DNA from: an uncultured Prevotellaceae bacterium
Lineage (GTDB): Bacteria; Bacteroidota; Bacteroidia; Bacteroidales; Bacteroidaceae
Length of the DNA stretch: 64,000 nucleotides
Reading direction: 5' to 3'
NCBI GenBank assembly: GCA_902800185.1
Contig: CADCDK010000007.1
Coordinates: 62,001 to 126,000, forward strand
Of the stretch, positions 51,950 to 61,143 are shown piece after piece. Position 1 is the stretch's first letter. Each line of letters opens with the position of its first letter. The position numbers were made by a program, and so were the translations under genes. The notes under the pieces were generated by a model, which saw only the letters and a list, made by a program, of their open reading frames with translations, was not told the DNA's origin and did not search any database.

Positions 51950-52807
51950 ATGGATTGGATTGAAACAATTATCATTGCCGTCGTTGAAGGATTGACGGAG
52001 TTCCTGCCCGTTTCATCTACGGGACACATGATTATCACACAAAATCTCTTGGGCATTCCGCAGGGAGATCCCTTCGTTCATGCCTTCACGTTCATCATTC
52101 AGTTTGGTGCCATCCTCTCTGTGGTGTGCCTGTACTGGAAACGGTTCTTCCAGTTTGACAATACGCCCGCACCAGCAGGAAGTGGCTTGCTGATGAGATT
52201 GAAACACAGATTCTATTTTTACTGGCTACTTGTGGTGGGAGTGTTGCCCGCAGTAGTCATTGGCTTGTTGGCCAAGAAGTCGGGACTCCTCGACTGGCTG
52301 CTCGACAGCGTGGAGGTTGTAGCCATTATGCTTGTTGCGGGTGGTGTGTTCATGCTCTTCTGTGACAAGCTCTTCAATAAAGGAAGTGAAACCAATAAAG
52401 TCAACGAGAGACGCGCATTCAATATCGGACTCTATCAGTGTATCTCTGTCATTCCTGGTGTATCGCGTTCTATGGCGACCATCGTGGGCGGTATGACGCA
52501 GGGGCTGACTCGCAAGCGTGCTGCTGAGTTCTCGTTCTTTCTGGCAGTTCCCACGATGGCAGGCGCCACGCTGTTGGACTTGCTGGACTTGATGAAGGAA
52601 GAGACGGCATGGGCTACCAGTCATAATATTGCCATGCTGGTGCTTGGTTGCGTTGTTGCTTTTGTGGTGGCTCTGCTTGCTATGAAGTGGTTCGTGGGAT
52701 TCCTGACAAAATATGGATTCAAGGCCTTCGGCTACTATCGCATCATCGTCGGCACGATTATCATTGTACTGCTGTTGACAGGACATTCACTTGCAATGGT
52801 TGATTGA
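51950..52807 (+). CDS. uppP: Undecaprenyl-diphosphate phosphatase
   Basis: 285 residues. Multi-pass membrane enzyme recycling the lipid carrier of cell wall synthesis. Motifs: VEGLTEFLPVSSTGHM near the start and PGVSRSMATIVGGM in the middle, both part of the active site. It begins 3 bp after the DUF3098 gene; its stop shares a base with the truB start. Confidence 0.96.
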   Translation: MDWIETIIIAVVEGLTEFLPVSSTGHMIITQNLLGIPQGDPFVHAFTFIIQFGAILSVVCLYWKRFFQFDNTPAPAGSGLLMRLKHRFYFYWLLVVGVLPAVVIGLLAKKSGLLDWLLDSVEVVAIMLVAGGVFMLFCDKLFNKGSETNKVNERRAFNIGLYQCISVIPGVSRSMATIVGGMTQGLTRKRAAEFSFFLAVPTMAGATLLDLLDLMKEETAWATSHNIAMLVLGCVVAFVVALLAMKWFVGFLTKYGFKAFGYYRIIVGTIIIVLLLTGHSLAMVD

Positions 52808-53496
52808 TGAACTTTCAGGAAGGAACCATCTTTGCCATTGACAAGCCTTACCGCATGTCGAGCTTTGGAGCGTTGGCACACGTGCGCTATCTTATCTCCA
52901 AGAAGGTGGGCGTGAAGCGTGTAAAGACAGGGCATGCGGGTACACTGGATCCTTTGGCGACAGGTGTCCTGGTTATCTGTACGGGTAAATGTACCAAGCA
53001 GATTGAACAGTTACAGGGACACACCAAGGAATATACGGCTACATTGCAGCTGGGGGCCACTACTGCAAGCTTCGACCGGGAACATACCGTGGATATGACG
53101 TTCCCGACCCGCCACATCACCCGTGATAGGGTGGAACAGGTGCTCCGACAGTTTGAGGGCGACATCATGCAAGTTCCGCCTGCTTATTCTGCTTGTATGG
53201 TAGATGGGCACAGAGCTTACAAAATGGCCCGTAGAGGAGACGATGTGCAACTTGCTGCCAAGCCTGTGCACATTGACGAGATTGAACTACTCGACTTCAG
53301 TCCTGAGACCATGCAAATGAGCATCCGCGTTGTATGTGGCAAGGGTACCTATATCCGCTCATTGGCGCGCGACATCGGTCAGGCCCTTGGCAGCGGAGCC
53401 TTCCTCACTTCCCTGCGTCGCACGAGGGTGGGGGACATCCGTGTGGAAGACTGTGTGCCTTTCGACCAATTCCGAGAATGGTTAGAGAATTTATGA
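52807..53496 (+). CDS. truB: tRNA pseudouridine(55) synthase
   Basis: 229 residues from the ATG at 52807, overlapping the uppP stop by one base. The catalytic Asp is in GHAGTLDPLATGVL; GKGTYIRSLARDIGQALG is the second conserved block. It modifies U55 of the T loop of tRNAs. Confidence 0.96.
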   Translation: MNFQEGTIFAIDKPYRMSSFGALAHVRYLISKKVGVKRVKTGHAGTLDPLATGVLVICTGKCTKQIEQLQGHTKEYTATLQLGATTASFDREHTVDMTFPTRHITRDRVEQVLRQFEGDIMQVPPAYSACMVDGHRAYKMARRGDDVQLAAKPVHIDEIELLDFSPETMQMSIRVVCGKGTYIRSLARDIGQALGSGAFLTSLRRTRVGDIRVEDCVPFDQFREWLENL

Positions 53497-53549
53497 TAAA
53501 TAAGTCCCATAGGACCCATAAGCCCCATAAGACCTATAAGACATAAGAT
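53497..53549 (+). repeat. CATAAGACC-type repeat in an operon gap
   Basis: Five drifted nine-base units (CCATAGGAC, CCATAAGCC, CCATAAGAC, CTATAAGAC, ATAAG) between truB and queA. Confidence 0.7.
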
Positions 53550-54716
53550 ATGAAACTATCACAATTTAAGTTTAAACTGCCCGAAGAGCTCATCGCGCTT
53601 TATCCGCAGAGCTTGTACCGTGAGTTTGAAAACGAAGAAGGTGTCAAGGAGACCGTCCGTTTCACTCGTCGCGACGAGTGCCGCCTGATGGTGTTGCACA
53701 AGAAGTCGCAGACAATAGAAATGTTCAAGAAAGATGCCGACGGCAACCCCATTGAGGGCGAGTACTTGGACTTTCGATCCCTGATTGATTATTTTGATGA
53801 GGGTGATACCTTTATCTTCAATGATACGAAGGTGTTTCCCGCACGTCTTTATGGTACAAAGGAGAAGACCGATGCCAAGATAGAAGTGTTCCTGCTGCGT
53901 GAACTCAATAGAGAGATGCGTCTTTGGGACGTGCTTGTGGAACCGGCTCGCAAGATCCGTATTGGTAACAAGCTCTTCTTCGATGAGAGCGGATCGATGG
54001 TGGCAGAGGTTATAGACAACACAACCAGCCGCGGACGTACCTTGCGATTCCTTTATGACTGTCCGCATGAAGAGTTCAAGCAGGAGCTGTTTGCCCTCGG
54101 TGAGGCTCCGTTACCTCGCTATATCATTGATGCGAGAGAGAATAGGCATGCTGATGCACAGGATATGGAGGATTTCCAGTGTATCTTTGCTAAAAACGAA
54201 GGAGCGGTCACTGCGCCGACATCGGGCCTCCACTTCAGTCGTGAACTGATGAAACGCATGGAAATCAAGGGGATGAACTTTGCGTTCATCACACTCCATT
54301 GCGGACTGGGCAATTTCCGTAGCATAGAGGTGGAGGACTTGACGAAACACAAGATGGACTCTGAGCAGATGTTTGTCGGGCCTGAAGCTTGTGAGATAGT
54401 GAACAATAATAAGCGTGCCGGTCATCACATTTGTGCTGTTGGTACCAGCGTTGTGAAGGCTACAGAGACCGCAGTGGGAACGGATGGCATGCTGAAGGAG
54501 TTTGAGGGGTGGACTAACAAGTTCATTTTCCCGCCTTACGATTTCGGACTGGCTGATTCGATGGTTGCCAACTTCTATCACCCGCTTTCTACATTACTCA
54601 TGGAGACAGCTGCTTTCGGTGGATACGATTTGGTAATGGAGGCCTACAGTCTGGCTGTGAAGCATCAGTATAAGTTTGGATGCTATGGAGACGCATTGCT
54701 TATCTTGAACGATTAG
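53550..54716 (+). CDS. queA: S-adenosylmethionine:tRNA ribosyltransferase-isomerase
   Basis: 388 residues. Starts [19 protein letters not shown]; contains [33 protein letters not shown] and THCGLGNF-like THLGxGTF variant ([17 protein letters not shown]). It makes epoxyqueuosine at the tRNA wobble position. Slightly longer than many relatives because of an N-terminal insertion ([19 protein letters not shown]). Confidence 0.95.
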   Translation: MKLSQFKFKLPEELIALYPQSLYREFENEEGVKETVRFTRRDECRLMVLHKKSQTIEMFKKDADGNPIEGEYLDFRSLIDYFDEGDTFIFNDTKVFPARLYGTKEKTDAKIEVFLLRELNREMRLWDVLVEPARKIRIGNKLFFDESGSMVAEVIDNTTSRGRTLRFLYDCPHEEFKQELFALGEAPLPRYIIDARENRHADAQDMEDFQCIFAKNEGAVTAPTSGLHFSRELMKRMEIKGMNFAFITLHCGLGNFRSIEVEDLTKHKMDSEQMFVGPEACEIVNNNKRAGHHICAVGTSVVKATETAVGTDGMLKEFEGWTNKFIFPPYDFGLADSMVANFYHPLSTLLMETAAFGGYDLVMEAYSLAVKHQYKFGCYGDALLILND

Positions 54717-54726
54717 TTTTCTCTCA

Positions 54727-55185
54727 ATGTCTATAGTATATCTAAGTCTGGGAAGCAACCTTGGAGATCGCAGGCAGCTGATAAAAAATGCTATAAAACA
54801 GATAGAAGAGCAGATTGGGCACGTTGTGCGTCAGTCTGCTCTTTATGAAACAGAACCTTGGGGATTCTCTTCGCCCAACAAGTTTCTTAATGCTGCAGTC
54901 TGTGTGGAAAGCCCCCTTACGCCTCGCCAGCTTCTGCAAACTACCCAGCAGATAGAGCGCCAATTGGGAAGAACCCATAAGACCTTTCGTTCCTCGTCTC
55001 TTGCTTCTCATCTACCCTGTGAGGGACAGAATGAGGGACACCCCAACTATTCCGACCGTCCCATCGATATTGATATCCTGCTTTACGATGACCTTCGGAT
55101 TGATGAGCCCGATCTTCAGATACCTCATCCTCTTATGTACGAGCGTGACTTTGTCATGCAGCCATTGAGGGAGATTCTGCAATAA
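54727..55185 (+). CDS. folK: Hydroxymethyldihydropterin pyrophosphokinase
   Basis: 152 residues. Starts MSIVYLSLGSNLGDRRQLIK; YETEPWGFSSPNKFLNAAV and RPIDIDILLYDDL are conserved HPPK blocks. Between IERQLGRTHK and the RPIDIDILLYD block there is an extra stretch (FRSSSLASHLPCEGQNEGHP) not found in typical HPPKs. It acts in folate synthesis. It begins 10 bp after queA. Confidence 0.93.
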   Translation: MSIVYLSLGSNLGDRRQLIKNAIKQIEEQIGHVVRQSALYETEPWGFSSPNKFLNAAVCVESPLTPRQLLQTTQQIERQLGRTHKTFRSSSLASHLPCEGQNEGHPNYSDRPIDIDILLYDDLRIDEPDLQIPHPLMYERDFVMQPLREILQ

Positions 55186-55235
55186 ACTGTGTATGAAAAA
55201 AACTAAATAAATTTGGTCTATCGGTAGGTTTTCAT

Positions 55236-55243
55236 TAACTTTG
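55236..55243 (+). promoter_or_regulatory. -7 box TAACTTTG of the ferredoxin oxidoreductase operon
   Basis: TAACTTTG with TTTG at 55212-55215 about 20 bp upstream; the first gene starts at 55281. Confidence 0.75.
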
Positions 55244-55280
55244 CGCCCAAATTGAAAACGATTATAAAACCTTATATACA

Positions 55281-55514
55281 ATGGGAAAAATAAAAGGTGC
55301 CATTGTGGTAAATACTGAGCGATGCAAAGGTTGTAGTCTTTGCGTCGTTGCTTGTCCCAAGGACGTTATTGCATTGGCTCAGAAGAAAGTGAATATTCAT
55401 GGCTATCCTTATGTGGAAGCCGTAAATCCCGACAATTGCATTGGTTGTGCTTCGTGTGGCATTGTGTGTCCCGACGGTTGTATCACCGTGTATAAAAAGA
55501 AGATGGAGGATTAA
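55281..55514 (+). CDS. 2-oxoacid:ferredoxin oxidoreductase, ferredoxin (delta) subunit
   Basis: 77 residues with two [4Fe-4S] motifs, CKGCSLCVVACP and CIGCASCGIVCP. It passes electrons from the 2-oxoacid oxidation to ferredoxin. First gene of a four-gene operon with the alpha, beta and gamma subunits following at 5, 3 and -4 bp spacing. Confidence 0.94.
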   Translation: MGKIKGAIVVNTERCKGCSLCVVACPKDVIALAQKKVNIHGYPYVEAVNPDNCIGCASCGIVCPDGCITVYKKKMED

Positions 55515-55519
55515 ACAAC

Positions 55520-56596
55520 ATGGAAGGAAAAGAAGCTATACTGCTGAAAGGTAATGAGGCGATAGCCCATGCTGCCATCCGTTGTGGATGCGACGGATAT
55601 TTTGGCTATCCCATTACACCGCAGAGTGAAGTAATCGAGACGCTTGCTGAGCTGAAACCCTGGGAAACAACGGGAATGGTTGTGTTGCAGGCAGAGAGCG
55701 AAGTAGCATCTATCAATATGATTTATGGTGGAGCCGCAGCAGGCAAGCGTGTAATGACCTCGTCGTCTTCTCCTGGCATTGCGCTTATGCAGGAAGGCAT
55801 TGCCTATATGGCAGGTGCCGAGCTACCAGGTGTCTTTGTCAACGTGCAGCGTGGTGGTCCAGGCTTGGGAACCATTCAACCTTCACAGAGTGACTATTTC
55901 CAGGCAACGCGTGGCGGTGGCAATGGCGACTACTATGTTATTGTGCTCGCCCCGAACTCCGTACAGGAGATGGCGGATTTCGTTGACTTGGCTTTTGAAC
56001 TGGCTTTCAAGTATCGTAATCCTGCTATGATTCTTGCTGACGGTGTCATAGGACAGATGATGGAAAAGGTGGTGATGCCGCCCCTCAAGCCCCGCCGTAC
56101 AGAAGAGGAAATCATACGCGAGTGTCCTTGGGCGACCACTGGCCGTACCAAAGATCGTCAGCCCAATATCATCACTTCATTGGAGTTGAAACCTGAGGTG
56201 ATGGAACAGCGTAACATCCATTTGCAGGAGAAGTATCAGCAGATACGTGAAACGGAAGTCCGTTATGAAATACAGGGCGATAAGGATGCCGAGTATATGA
56301 TGGTGGCGTTTGGAAGTGCTGCCCGTATTGCAGAGAAAGCAATGGAGATGGCGCATGAGGAGGGCATCGATGTCTGTCTGTTCCGTCCTATCACGCTGTG
56401 GCCTTTCCCCGAGAAGGAGATTGCTGCCTTGGCACAGGGAAAGAAAGGTGTTCTCGTTGTGGAGATCAATGCAGGTCAGATGGTTGAAGACGTGCGTCTT
56501 TCCGTCAACGGTTCCGTACCTGTGAAACACTTCGGACGTCTCGGTGGAATCGTTCCCGAGCCCGAAGAGATTGTAAACGAAATCAAGAAACTGTAG
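55520..56596 (+). CDS. 2-oxoacid:ferredoxin oxidoreductase alpha subunit (KorA/VorB type)
   Basis: 358 residues. KGNEAIAHAAIRCGCDGYFG and YPITPQSEVIETLAEL are the PFOR domain I signature; the C-terminal part contains the domain II block. Oxidises 2-oxoglutarate or branched-chain 2-oxoacids to acyl-CoA with reduced ferredoxin. Databases label this operon both kor and vor; sequence alone does not settle the substrate. Confidence 0.93.
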   Translation: MEGKEAILLKGNEAIAHAAIRCGCDGYFGYPITPQSEVIETLAELKPWETTGMVVLQAESEVASINMIYGGAAAGKRVMTSSSSPGIALMQEGIAYMAGAELPGVFVNVQRGGPGLGTIQPSQSDYFQATRGGGNGDYYVIVLAPNSVQEMADFVDLAFELAFKYRNPAMILADGVIGQMMEKVVMPPLKPRRTEEEIIRECPWATTGRTKDRQPNIITSLELKPEVMEQRNIHLQEKYQQIRETEVRYEIQGDKDAEYMMVAFGSAARIAEKAMEMAHEEGIDVCLFRPITLWPFPEKEIAALAQGKKGVLVVEINAGQMVEDVRLSVNGSVPVKHFGRLGGIVPEPEEIVNEIKKL

Positions 56597-56599
56597 CGT

Positions 56600-57364
56600 A
56601 TGAATAAAGAAATAATCTCTCAGGAGAATCTTGTATATAAGAAGCCGGAACTCATGAACGACGTGGACATGCACTATTGTCCGGGTTGTTCTCATGGTGT
56701 GGTACACAAGCTCGTAGCAGAAGTCATTGAGGAGATGGGTATGGCAGAGAAGACGGTTGGCGTGTCACCAGTGGGTTGTGCTGTGTTTGCCTATCGCTAT
56801 CTTGACATCGACTGGCAGGAAGCTGCACATGGACGTGCTCCTGCTGTGGCAACAGCCATCAAGCGTCTTTGGCCCGACAGACTGGTCTTTACTTATCAGG
56901 GAGACGGAGATCTTGCCTGCATAGGTACGGCAGAGACCATTCATGCTCTTAACCGAGGCGAACATATTGCCATCATCTTCATCAATAACGCTATTTATGG
57001 CATGACCGGTGGACAGATGGCTCCCACCACCTTGATAGGTCAGAAGACCTCTACTTGTCCTTATGGTCGTGACCCTGAGATTCATGGCTATCCGCTGAAT
57101 ATTACAGAGTTGGCAGCCCAACTGGAAGGCACGTGCTATGTTACTCGCCAAAGTGTGGAGTCGGTTCCTTCCATCCGCAAAGCAAAAGCTGCCATTCGCA
57201 AGGCTTTTGAGGCTTCGATGGCAGGCAAGGGGTCTTCGCTCGTTGAGATTGTCTCTACCTGCAACAGCGGTTGGAAACTCTCGCCCGTCAAGGCCAATGA
57301 ATGGATGAAAGAACATATGTTCGAGAAGTATGTGAAAGGTGACTTAAAAGATACGACAATATGA
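56600..57364 (+). CDS. 2-oxoacid:ferredoxin oxidoreductase beta subunit (TPP binding)
   Basis: 254 residues. Starts MNKEIISQENLVYKKPEL; the TPP-binding region is TYQGDGDLACIGTAETIHAL followed by FINNAIYGMTGGQMAPTT, and CPGCSHGVVHKL is near the start. TPP dependence makes it a consumer of the thiamine brought in by the genes at 31-39 kb. It overlaps the gamma subunit gene by 4 bp. Confidence 0.94.
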   Translation: MNKEIISQENLVYKKPELMNDVDMHYCPGCSHGVVHKLVAEVIEEMGMAEKTVGVSPVGCAVFAYRYLDIDWQEAAHGRAPAVATAIKRLWPDRLVFTYQGDGDLACIGTAETIHALNRGEHIAIIFINNAIYGMTGGQMAPTTLIGQKTSTCPYGRDPEIHGYPLNITELAAQLEGTCYVTRQSVESVPSIRKAKAAIRKAFEASMAGKGSSLVEIVSTCNSGWKLSPVKANEWMKEHMFEKYVKGDLKDTTI

Positions 57365-57903
57365 AAAAAGAAATCATCATATCCGGCTTCGGAGGTCAGG
57401 GTGTTCTCTCTATGGGAAAAATCCTGGCTTATTCGGGGCTGATGGAAGACAAGGAGGTGACATGGATGCCCGCCTATGGCCCCGAGCAACGTGGCGGTAC
57501 AGCCAATGTGACCGTTATTGTGAGTGACGAGCGCATCTCCTCACCAATTCTCAGTAAGTATGATGTGGCCATCGTCCTGAATCAGCCTTCGCTTGACAAG
57601 TTCCTGCCCAAGGTGAAGTCTGGCGGCATTCTTATCTACGACGGCTTCGGAATCCTCAATCCGCCGACCCGCGACGACATCACTGTTTATCGCATTGATG
57701 CTATGGACAAGGCTGCAGAAATGAAGAATGCCAAAGTGTTTAATATGATTGTACTGGGCGGATTGCTGAAAGTCTGTCCTGTTGTGAGCACCGATGGTTT
57801 GCAGAAAGCTCTTTATAAGAGTCTGCCTGAGCGTCATCATCATCTGATTCCACTTAATATGAAAGCCGTAGAAGAGGGTATGAAGATTATTTACCAAGTG
57901 TAG
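57361..57903 (+). CDS. 2-oxoacid:ferredoxin oxidoreductase gamma subunit
   Basis: 180 residues. GFGGQGVLSMGKILAYSGLM and TWMPAYGPEQRGGTANVTVI are the family signature. It overlaps the beta gene by 4 bp and ends the operon. Confidence 0.94.
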   Translation: MKKEIIISGFGGQGVLSMGKILAYSGLMEDKEVTWMPAYGPEQRGGTANVTVIVSDERISSPILSKYDVAIVLNQPSLDKFLPKVKSGGILIYDGFGILNPPTRDDITVYRIDAMDKAAEMKNAKVFNMIVLGGLLKVCPVVSTDGLQKALYKSLPERHHHLIPLNMKAVEEGMKIIYQV

Positions 57904-58036
57904 TGAGGATATATTGAGTAGATAGTTTGCTCTCTTTTCGATTCATAAATTTGGTGGAGTCAATAATTTTTCTTTATTTTGCAATCGCTTAGAGAAACTT
58001 ATACAAAGAAGATAGTTTTATTTTAAAATCAAAAGA

Positions 58037-59119
58037 ATGAAAAAATTAGTACTTTTGTTTGCTGCTGCAGTGATGACAATGTCAGCCTCTGCTCAGGTTG
58101 CTATCGAGGATAGCAAGACATTTGACAACATGTATGTAGGTATCAATGGTGGCTTGGCAACCAAGACCACGGGACACAAATGGATGCCCGATGCAAACCC
58201 CAATATCGGTGTTCGCATTGGTAAATGGTTCACTCCCGTATTTGGTGTTGCTCTTGATGGAACTGCATACCTTTCCAATAAGGGATGGGCTCCCAAGTCC
58301 ACAGGTACATTCGTACGCTATTCCAACGTAGGACTCATTGGTACCGTCAACCTGACCAACTGGTTCGGTGGTTACCCCGGTTCTACCCGTTGCTTTGAGC
58401 TGATTGCTCTCTATGGATTTGGCTGGGGGCATGGCTATGGTGCTGGCAAGACGGTTCTTGAGGATAACGACCAAGTTACTTCAAAGGTCGGTCTCGACTT
58501 CGCTTTGAACCTTGGCGCAAAGAAGGCTTGGCAGATTTATATTGAGCCTTCTATTAACTATGCCATCGCTGGAACAGGTAACCTGACTGGTAACGACCAA
58601 GTTCAGTACAACCTGCACCGTAGTGCTGTTCAGCTGAATGCTGGTATTATCTACAAATTCAAGAACTCTAACGGTACTCATGGCTTCAAGACCTACGACG
58701 TAGGTGCACTCATCGATGAGAACAACCGTTTGATGGCTGAGCTCGAAAAGAAACCGAAGGAAGTGGTCAAGGAGGTTGTGAAGGAGGTTGTGAAGGAAAT
58801 TCCTGCTCCCGCTCCTGCTGCTACCATTAAGGAAGTTCGTGTTGAGAACCTCGTGTTCGTAACCTTTGCTCAGGGCAAATCAGAGCTGACCGCTGATGCC
58901 AAGAAGGCTCTCGATAAGCTGAAGAGTGGTTCACACGTTCAGATTGTTGGTACTGCTTCTCCCGAGGGTAACGCAGAACTCAACCAGAAGCTCTCTCAGG
59001 CTCGTGCCGAGTCTGTTGCCGAGTATGTCAAGACCAAGGGAGTTGTTGTTGACGAGGCAATTGGTAAGGGTGTACAGGGCAATACTTCTAACCGTATGGC
59101 TATCGTTTACGTGAAGTAA
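58037..59119 (+). CDS. OmpA-family outer-membrane protein
   Basis: 360 residues. Signal peptide MKKLVLLFAAAVMTMSASAQ; N-terminal barrel (about 30-220); a linker made of the unit KEVV repeated (KEVVKEVVKEVVKEIPAPAPA); and a C-terminal OmpA domain (FVTFAQGKSELTADAKKALD, GTASPEGNAELNQKLSQARA) that binds peptidoglycan. It lacks the longer TPR-type extension of some relatives. Probably a major structural outer-membrane protein. A strong terminator follows. Confidence 0.93.
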   Translation: MKKLVLLFAAAVMTMSASAQVAIEDSKTFDNMYVGINGGLATKTTGHKWMPDANPNIGVRIGKWFTPVFGVALDGTAYLSNKGWAPKSTGTFVRYSNVGLIGTVNLTNWFGGYPGSTRCFELIALYGFGWGHGYGAGKTVLEDNDQVTSKVGLDFALNLGAKKAWQIYIEPSINYAIAGTGNLTGNDQVQYNLHRSAVQLNAGIIYKFKNSNGTHGFKTYDVGALIDENNRLMAELEKKPKEVVKEVVKEVVKEIPAPAPAATIKEVRVENLVFVTFAQGKSELTADAKKALDKLKSGSHVQIVGTASPEGNAELNQKLSQARAESVAEYVKTKGVVVDEAIGKGVQGNTSNRMAIVYVK

Positions 59120-59156
59120 GCCACTTGTTTCACCTTTTGAAAGGTAAGTATTATTT

Positions 59157-59189
59157 GGGGCGTGTTCATTGTTGGACACGCCCCTTTTT
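59157..59189 (+). terminator. Intrinsic terminator after the OmpA-family gene
   Basis: GGGGCGTGTTC pairs with GGACACGCCCC (one G-T), followed by TTTTT (59185-59189). Confidence 0.92.
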
Positions 59190-59235
59190 GTTGCAATTTT
59201 GCGAGGAAATAATTGCATAATTCCCCAAAACTCAG

Positions 59236-59243
59236 TACCTTTG
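59236..59243 (+). promoter_or_regulatory. -7 box TACCTTTG of the ilv operon
   Basis: TACCTTTG 41 bp before ilvD, with TTGC about 20 bp upstream. There is no leader peptide or terminator between it and ilvD. Confidence 0.7.
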
Positions 59244-59283
59244 CAAGCAAAGTGAACATATAGTTAGAAAGATTCAAAGCAAA

Positions 59284-61110
59284 ATGAATATGAAGCATCC
59301 GTTAAGAAGTAGTGTATGTACCGAGGGACGCCGCATGGCCGGTGCGCGTGCGCTGTGGGTTGCCACGGGCATGAAGCGCGAACAGTTTGGCAAGCCCATC
59401 ATTGCCATCGTCAATTCGTTTACCCAGTTTGTACCGGGTCACACCCATCTGCATGAGGTGGGACAGATTGTCAGGGAAGAGATTGAGAAAATGGGCTGTT
59501 ATGCGGCAGAGTTCAACACCATTGCCATTGATGACGGTATTGCTATGGGACATGACGGCATGCTCTATTCCTTGCCTTCGCGTGACATCATTGCCGACTC
59601 GGTGGAATATATGGTCAATGCCCACAAGGCGGATGCCATGATTTGCATTTCCAATTGCGATAAAGTGACCCCTGGTATGCTGATGGCAGCCATGCGCCTG
59701 AATATCCCCGCTGTGTTCTGTAGTGGCGGACCGATGGAGGCTGGCCGTTGGCGTGGTGAGAATGCCGACCTGATTACGGCAATGGTGAAGGGCGCAGACC
59801 CGACGGTGAGTGATGCCGACATGGAAGAGCTGGAGGGCTGTGCCTGTCCGGGTTGTGGTTCATGCTCAGGCATGTTTACCGCCAATTCCATGAACTCGCT
59901 TACTGAGGCTATCGGTCTTTCTCTTCCTGGTAACGGAACGATCCTTGCCACCCATACCGACCGTATAGAGTTGTTCCGTCGGGCAGCACGCTTGATTGTG
60001 AAGAACGCTTTGGCCTATTATGAAGAGGGTGACGAAAGTGTTTTGCCTCGCAGCATTGCTACACGCGACGCTTTCCTCAATGCTATGTCGCTTGACATTG
60101 CTATGGGCGGTTCGACGAATACCATCCTCCACCTGTTGGCAGTGGCGCAGGAGGCTGGAACTGATTTCACCATGAAGGACATCGATGAACTGAGTCGTCA
60201 AGTGCCCTGCTTGTGTAAGCTGGCTCCGAATACACAGAAGTACAGTGTGCAGGAGTGTGGAAGGGCTGGTGGAATACTGGGCATTCTTAATGAGCTCGAT
60301 AAGGGCGGCCTCATCCGTAGGGAAGCCCGTCGCGTCGATGGAATGACTATTGGAGAAGCCGTGAAGAAGTACGACATAACAAAACAGACTTCAGATTGCG
60401 CATGTCAGGCAGACGCGGACTTAATCATCTACTGGGGTGCTCCTGGTAATCGTTTCTCTACCCGAATGGGTTCACAGAGTGAACGATGGGAATCGCTTGA
60501 CAGCAACCGTTCCAATGGTTGCATCCGTGACTTGGAACATGCTTATACCAAGGATGGTGGTCTGGCAGTTCTCTTCGGCAATATAGCACAAGACGGATGT
60601 GTTGTCAAGACGGCAGGCGTGGATCCTGAACTATGGCATTTCCGTGGCCCAGCAGTAGTTTTCGACTCTCAGGAGGAGGCTTGCGAAGGCATTCTCAGTG
60701 GACGTGTGAAAGCTGGCGACTGTGTTGTCATTACGCACGAAGGACCGAAAGGAGGACCGGGCATGCAGGAGATGCTATATCCGACAAGCTATATCAAATC
60801 GATGCACCTCGGCAAGGAGTGTGCTTTGATTACCGACGGACGATTCTCGGGCGGTACCAGTGGACTCTCCATCGGTCATATCTCACCCGAGGCAGCTGCT
60901 GGAGGTGTCATCGGTAAGATTGTCGATGGCGACATCATAGAGATTGACATTCCCACCCGCAGCATTCGCGTGTTGCTCTCCGATGAGGAACTTGGCCAGC
61001 GAGAGCCCCGTCCCTTGCAGCGGAATCGTGTGGTTTCCAAGGCTTTGCGTGCTTATGCACAGAGCGTTTCCAGTGCTGATAAGGGTGGTGTCAGGTTGAT
61101 AGCCGACTAA
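59284..61110 (+). CDS. ilvD: Dihydroxy-acid dehydratase
   Basis: 608 residues, usual length. Iron-sulfur enzyme of valine, leucine and isoleucine synthesis. Cluster cysteines are in [11 protein letters not shown] and [38 protein letters not shown] is near the end. A second Met (59290) is also a possible start. First gene of ilvD-ilvB-ilvN-thioesterase. Confidence 0.97.
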   Translation: MNMKHPLRSSVCTEGRRMAGARALWVATGMKREQFGKPIIAIVNSFTQFVPGHTHLHEVGQIVREEIEKMGCYAAEFNTIAIDDGIAMGHDGMLYSLPSRDIIADSVEYMVNAHKADAMICISNCDKVTPGMLMAAMRLNIPAVFCSGGPMEAGRWRGENADLITAMVKGADPTVSDADMEELEGCACPGCGSCSGMFTANSMNSLTEAIGLSLPGNGTILATHTDRIELFRRAARLIVKNALAYYEEGDESVLPRSIATRDAFLNAMSLDIAMGGSTNTILHLLAVAQEAGTDFTMKDIDELSRQVPCLCKLAPNTQKYSVQECGRAGGILGILNELDKGGLIRREARRVDGMTIGEAVKKYDITKQTSDCACQADADLIIYWGAPGNRFSTRMGSQSERWESLDSNRSNGCIRDLEHAYTKDGGLAVLFGNIAQDGCVVKTAGVDPELWHFRGPAVVFDSQEEACEGILSGRVKAGDCVVITHEGPKGGPGMQEMLYPTSYIKSMHLGKECALITDGRFSGGTSGLSIGHISPEAAAGGVIGKIVDGDIIEIDIPTRSIRVLLSDEELGQREPRPLQRNRVVSKALRAYAQSVSSADKGGVRLIAD

Positions 61111-61143
61111 TCATTATTACTAAATTCCCATTATTGATTCTTC

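Noticed and set aside
59190-59283. Leader-peptide attenuator before ilvD
   Set aside because: No short frame rich in Ile/Leu/Val and no terminator between the -7 box and ilvD; the hairpin at 59157 ends the preceding OmpA-family gene.
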